Shown one piece after another: positions 6,161 to 9,020 of a stretch of 9,020 nt of DNA. The stretch spans positions 1 to 9,020 of the forward strand of contig CACXNN010000131.1 in assembly GCA_902768995.1 (NCBI GenBank). The letters are read 5' to 3'. Both the position numbers and the translations under genes were made by a program. How positions within the stretch are numbered: position 1 is the stretch's first letter; the number at the start of each line of letters is the position of its first letter. This DNA comes from an uncultured Eubacteriales bacterium (GTDB lineage Bacteria > Bacillota > Clostridia > Christensenellales > CAG-138). The notes beneath the pieces were generated by a model that was given only the letters and a program-made list of their open reading frames with translations, did not search any database and was not told where the DNA came from.

Positions 6161-7990
6161 ATGAAGAAAGCGTTTGCAATTCTGCTGTCCCTCCTGATGC
6201 TCCTGTCCCTGGCGGCCTGCGGCGGCAAGGACGCGGCGCCCGCGGCTTCCGGCGAGAACCAGAAGCCCTCCATCCAGGGCGTTCAGGACGCGTCTGTGGA
6301 AGCGGGTCAGAGCTTCGACGCGCTGGCCGGCGTTACCGCCGCAGACCCCGAGGACGGGGATATCACCGGGATGATCACCGTGGAATCCACTCCCTCCCTG
6401 GACTTCAAGGGCGGCAAAGCCACCCCGGAGAACGCCGGTTCCTATGAGCTGGTCTACTCCGTCACCGACAAGGCCGGCGCCACGGCGGAAGCCTATGCCA
6501 CGCTGACCGTCACCAAGAAGACCGGTGAAGCCACCCTGCTCAAGCAGTTCGACTTCTCCACCGCCGACACCGCCAACGCCCACGGCTGGGAAGCCGTCGT
6601 GGACGGCGCTGACGCCGCCGGCGCGCTCAAGGACGGCGCGTTCGTCGTCGACATCGTCAACCCCGGCGAGGGCGACGGCGCCATCCGCTTCGTCAAGAAC
6701 CTGGACGTGAAGGCCGGCGCGGACTATAAGATCAAGATCTGGGCCAAGTCCACCGCCCCCACCTTCGCTCACTTCATCCCCAAAGACGGCTCCACCGATG
6801 AGTGGAAGACCTTCGGCGGCGAGGTGTGGAACTTCCGGCTGGATGAGACCATGAAGTGCGTCGAATCCAACTTCACCGCCCCCGAGGACGGCGTCGCGGA
6901 GCTTCGCCTCCACCTGGGCAAGATCACCCCCAACCCCGACAACGCTGCCGACACCACCCCCGAGAACTTCTCTGTGATCATCGACAAGGTGGAGATCTAC
7001 GAGAGCGTCGGTGCGGAAGTGCTGGAGCCCCTGTACACCGCCGAGTTCGCGGGCAGCGGCGCTGCTGCCGCGGCCGGTGACGGCGCTGCGGCCAGCGTGG
7101 CCTATGAGGACGGCGCAGCCGTGTTCTCCATCGACGCGTACCCCGGCGAGGGCGGCGGCGTCTGGAGCATCCGGGCCGTTCTGGAGCTCCCCGGCATCAC
7201 CATCGAGCAGGGCGAGAAGTACAACTACAGCTTCACCGTCGTTTCCGAGAACAATCAGGGCGGCGAGGCGCTGGTGGAGAGCGACACTCAGGAATGGGCT
7301 GCCCGCGCCAACTTCAACGGCATCGGCCTCGAAGCCGGCCAGGAAGTGACCGTCAGCAAGACCTTCACGGCGGAAGCCAACATCAGCGACCCCGTGCTGC
7401 GCATGCAGATCGGCAACCCCTCCGAGGACGTGACCGCCAACAAGATCACCGTCAAGAACTTCGTGTTCAACAAGGTGGGCGGCGACAAGGAGACCAAGAA
7501 GACCATCGAGGACTTCGCTCCCTTCGGTATGCGCGCTGCGGAGAACGTAGACAAGGAGAAGTATCCCTGGGAGACCTTCAACGGCACCGATGAGGACAAC
7601 GAGCGCGGCGTGGGCACCATCTGGACCAGCGACGGCAGCCTCTTCTACCGCATCGACGACGGCGGCACCGTGGATTGGCACAACAAGCTGATCTGCCCCA
7701 TCACCCTGCCCGCCGACAGCTACTTCACCGTGGAGATCAAGGCCAAGGCCGACAAGCCCGTTTCCTGTGGCTTCTTCCTGAATCCTCAGGGCAGCTGGGA
7801 TCCCCGCGTGTCCGAGGGTATGGACTTCACCACCGAGGAGAAGACCTTCACCTTCGAGACCAAGGACATCTTCATCACCGACATGCCCTGTGAGCTTCTG
7901 TTCCAGTTCGGTTCCGAAGCCACCGCGGCCCTGAACGGCGTGACCATCGAGTTCACCAGCGTCGCCATCTATCAGATGCCCGTGCTCTGA
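6161..7990 (+). CDS. Surface lipoprotein with Ig-like domain and three carbohydrate-binding-like modules
   Basis: This is a 609-residue lipoprotein with no recognisable catalytic domain. The signal peptide ends in LSLAAC with lipidated Cys20. Residues about 36-118 resemble a DUF5011-type Ig-like domain: VEAGQSFD, VTAADPEDGDIT, then NAGSYELVYSVTDKAGA. Three beta-sandwich modules resembling CBM4_9 (CenC-type) follow at about 125-282, 290-437 and 480-605, each with a core of the form 'DG..f.i..., l.l..G..Y...i.a'. The linker at 297-311 is Ala/Gly-rich. The start at 6161 is preferred over the in-frame ATG at 6155 because GAGAGG (6147-6152) then has a normal 8-base spacing. It is 20 bases after the binding-protein stop and is probably the last gene of the operon. 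Inferred role: holding a glycan at the surface for the transporter. Domain names are from pattern memory. Confidence 0.85.
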   Translation: MKKAFAILLSLLMLLSLAACGGKDAAPAASGENQKPSIQGVQDASVEAGQSFDALAGVTAADPEDGDITGMITVESTPSLDFKGGKATPENAGSYELVYSVTDKAGATAEAYATLTVTKKTGEATLLKQFDFSTADTANAHGWEAVVDGADAAGALKDGAFVVDIVNPGEGDGAIRFVKNLDVKAGADYKIKIWAKSTAPTFAHFIPKDGSTDEWKTFGGEVWNFRLDETMKCVESNFTAPEDGVAELRLHLGKITPNPDNAADTTPENFSVIIDKVEIYESVGAEVLEPLYTAEFAGSGAAAAAGDGAAASVAYEDGAAVFSIDAYPGEGGGVWSIRAVLELPGITIEQGEKYNYSFTVVSENNQGGEALVESDTQEWAARANFNGIGLEAGQEVTVSKTFTAEANISDPVLRMQIGNPSEDVTANKITVKNFVFNKVGGDKETKKTIEDFAPFGMRAAENVDKEKYPWETFNGTDEDNERGVGTIWTSDGSLFYRIDDGGTVDWHNKLICPITLPADSYFTVEIKAKADKPVSCGFFLNPQGSWDPRVSEGMDFTTEEKTFTFETKDIFITDMPCELLFQFGSEATAALNGVTIEFTSVAIYQMPVL

Positions 7991-8006
7991 TATACGCAGA
8001 ACGAAA

Positions 8007-8036
8007 AGAGGGGGATGAGTAAAATCACCCCCCTCT
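8007..8036 (+). terminator. GC-rich hairpin after the operon
   Basis: AGAGGGGG (8007-8014) pairs with CCCCC(C)TCT (8028-8036), and TGA (8016-8018) pairs with TCA (8025-8027), closing a GTAAAA loop with one bulge on each side. It begins 17 bases after the stop of the lipoprotein gene. There is no T-run on the plus side, only GCCATAC, so full termination is doubtful. It could attenuate readthrough or protect the operon message. On the minus strand the stem is followed by TTTT. Confidence 0.5.
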
Positions 8037-8086
8037 GCCATACAAGCCCCCAGATTCGAAAAACTAATGGATGGGAGAATGATCCA

Positions 8087-9020
8087 ATGCTGAACAAAAG
8101 ACTTGTGCGAGTCCTCAGCTGGGTGCTGGTCCTTGCCTTCGCCTTCGCCATGGTGCCTGCGGCCTATGCGGCCGGCTCCCTCACTCTTTCAGAGGGAAGC
8201 GTCAAGCTGATGGATAACTGCTCGGTGACCTTTGACGGCGGCAAGCTGACCGTCACCGACACGGATGACAACAACGACGTTTGGAGCTCCAAGCTCCTGC
8301 TTGACGCCGGTTTGGAGCTGACGAAGGGCGAACAGTACAAGGTGAGCTTCGCTCTGGCCGGGGAAAACGGCGTGGGCGAGTTCTTCCTCTGCAAGAGCGA
8401 AAACGTGGACGACCGCTATGACGAGACCTTTGCCTCGGAGGCGGGCGATCGAGCCATTACCTTCACCGCGGCCGCCAGCAAAGTATATTTCGGCCTGCAG
8501 GTCGGGAATCTTGGCAAAGGCAACTCCGTCACGATCACGGTATCTGACCTGGTGAAACTGTCCGAGTCCGAGTGCCCTGAGCTGCTTCGTGCGGAAAACT
8601 GCAGCGTTTCCGTTCAAAACGGCGTCATTTCCGCCACGGACACCGGCGATAACAACGACGTGTGGAATTCCAAGGTCCTCTATGCTCCGGGCATCGCCCT
8701 GGAGGCGGGCATGACTTATACCCTGAGCCTTGATCTTTCCGGCGACAACGGCGTGGGCGAGTTCTTCGTGTGCAAGTCCCCGGACCTGAACGACCGCTAT
8801 GACGCCACCTTTGTGAACGTCGCAGGTTCCAGGACCGTCACCTTCACGGCTACCGGCGATACGCTCTATATCGGCATGCAGTTCGGGAACCTGGGCAAGG
8901 GCAACTCCGTCACCGCCGCCATCGGCGAGGTGAAGGAGGCAGCTGCGGCCCCGGCGCAACAGGTTCAGGATAACGGCGCAGACGCAGACCAGGTTCAGGA
9001 TAACGGCGCAGACGCAGACG
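8087..9020 (+). CDS. Secreted repeat protein, probable carbohydrate-binding (partial, runs off the window)
   Basis: The frame is open from ATG 8087 to the last base, giving 311 codons with no stop, so the C-terminus is outside the window. GGGAGA (8073-8078) lies 8 bases before the start, and no earlier in-frame ATG exists. An N-terminal Sec signal peptide (positive residues, hydrophobic 11-22, likely cleavage after AYA at residue 28) has no lipobox, so the protein is secreted or wall-associated. Two repeats in exact 127-residue register follow, sharing DNNDVW, NGVGEFF, DDRYD/NDRYD and GNLGKGNSVT. They look like CBM4_9-type beta-sandwiches related to the modules of the preceding lipoprotein. 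Each has cysteines at matching places (45/102 and 172/229). After residue 284 comes an Ala-rich linker and two copies of QVQDNGADAD. An enzyme, wall-binding or anchoring domain may lie beyond the edge. It is 96 bases after the operon, with no clear promoter of its own. Confidence 0.83.
   Translation, partial: MLNKRLVRVLSWVLVLAFAFAMVPAAYAAGSLTLSEGSVKLMDNCSVTFDGGKLTVTDTDDNNDVWSSKLLLDAGLELTKGEQYKVSFALAGENGVGEFFLCKSENVDDRYDETFASEAGDRAITFTAAASKVYFGLQVGNLGKGNSVTITVSDLVKLSESECPELLRAENCSVSVQNGVISATDTGDNNDVWNSKVLYAPGIALEAGMTYTLSLDLSGDNGVGEFFVCKSPDLNDRYDATFVNVAGSRTVTFTATGDTLYIGMQFGNLGKGNSVTAAIGEVKEAAAAPAQQVQDNGADADQVQDNGADAD
8213..8935 (+). repeat. Tandem 381-base domain duplication within the secreted protein gene
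   Basis: Unit one (about 8213-8593) and unit two (about 8594-8935, ending where the linker starts) align at a constant offset of 127 codons with no gap. Matched landmarks are NCSV (44/171), DNNDVW (61/188), NGVGEFF (94/221) and GNLGKGNSVT (140/267). Some stretches are near identical in DNA as well, for example the bases coding NGVGEFF. Confidence 0.85.
8960..9019 (+). repeat. Perfect 30-base tandem repeat coding QVQDNGADAD
   Basis: Two identical 30-base copies lie at 8960-8989 and 8990-9019. The window ends one base later, so the full copy number is unknown. Each copy encodes the acidic, hydrophilic decapeptide QVQDNGADAD (residues 292-301 and 302-311), which fits a flexible linker or stalk after the two folded modules. 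Confidence 0.9.

Noticed and set aside
6125..8041. 638-codon open frame on the minus strand opposite the CBM-like lipoprotein gene
   Set aside because: It is a shadow of GC-rich coding sequence on the plus strand. The translation is a low-diversity Gly/Val/Leu/Asp/His mix, and there is no ribosome binding site. The plus frame has a signal peptide and recognisable domains.
8960..9020. CRISPR array
   Set aside because: The 30-base copies abut directly with no spacers and continue the open reading frame of the secreted protein.

Overview
The window reads as chromosomal DNA of a GC-rich member of the Clostridia, probably from a gut or other anaerobic polysaccharide-degrading community. The evidence is the strong AGGAGG-type ribosome binding sites, Gram-positive lipoprotein signals, consensus sigma-A promoters in AT-rich spacers, GC-rich codon use (ATC, AAG, GAG, CTG) and the LplB/YtcP-type carbohydrate transporter. 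Genus and species cannot be assigned from the sequence alone.

Layout: bases 1-226 hold no gene I can support, only a terminator for the gene to the right. A LacI-family regulator lies on the minus strand (227-1255). It diverges from a plus-strand operon across a 235-base regulatory spacer. That spacer contains a perfect-consensus promoter for the operon (TTGACA, 17 bases, TATAAT), a good promoter for the regulator, nested inverted repeats between the two, and a LacI/CcpA-like operator inside the operon promoter spacer. The operon encodes an ABC ATPase (1491-2645), two CUT1-type sugar permeases (2656-3606 and 3620-4528), a sugar-binding lipoprotein whose reading frame is broken twice (4563-6140), and a 609-residue non-enzymatic lipoprotein with an Ig-like domain and three carbohydrate-binding-like beta-sandwich modules (6161-7990). 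A GC-rich hairpin follows. Then a secreted protein begins (8087 to the window edge) with two exact-register 127-residue repeats and the start of a 30-base tandem repeat. It runs off the end of the window.

How the genes fit together (inference): the lipoproteins capture a glycan or oligosaccharide at the cell surface, the two permeases and the ATPase import it, and the divergent LacI-type protein senses the sugar and controls transcription. Global catabolite control may overlap the same operator. The substrate cannot be read from the sequence. As written, the binding-protein gene cannot make a full-length product, so the transporter is either decaying or the sequence contains local assembly deletions. 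The first permease also looks about nine residues short in one membrane segment, which makes the assembly explanation worth testing first. I see no CRISPR array, tRNA, rRNA, insertion sequence, phage or defence gene. The window is best described as a carbohydrate uptake locus with unusual surface accessory proteins rather than a wholly new system.
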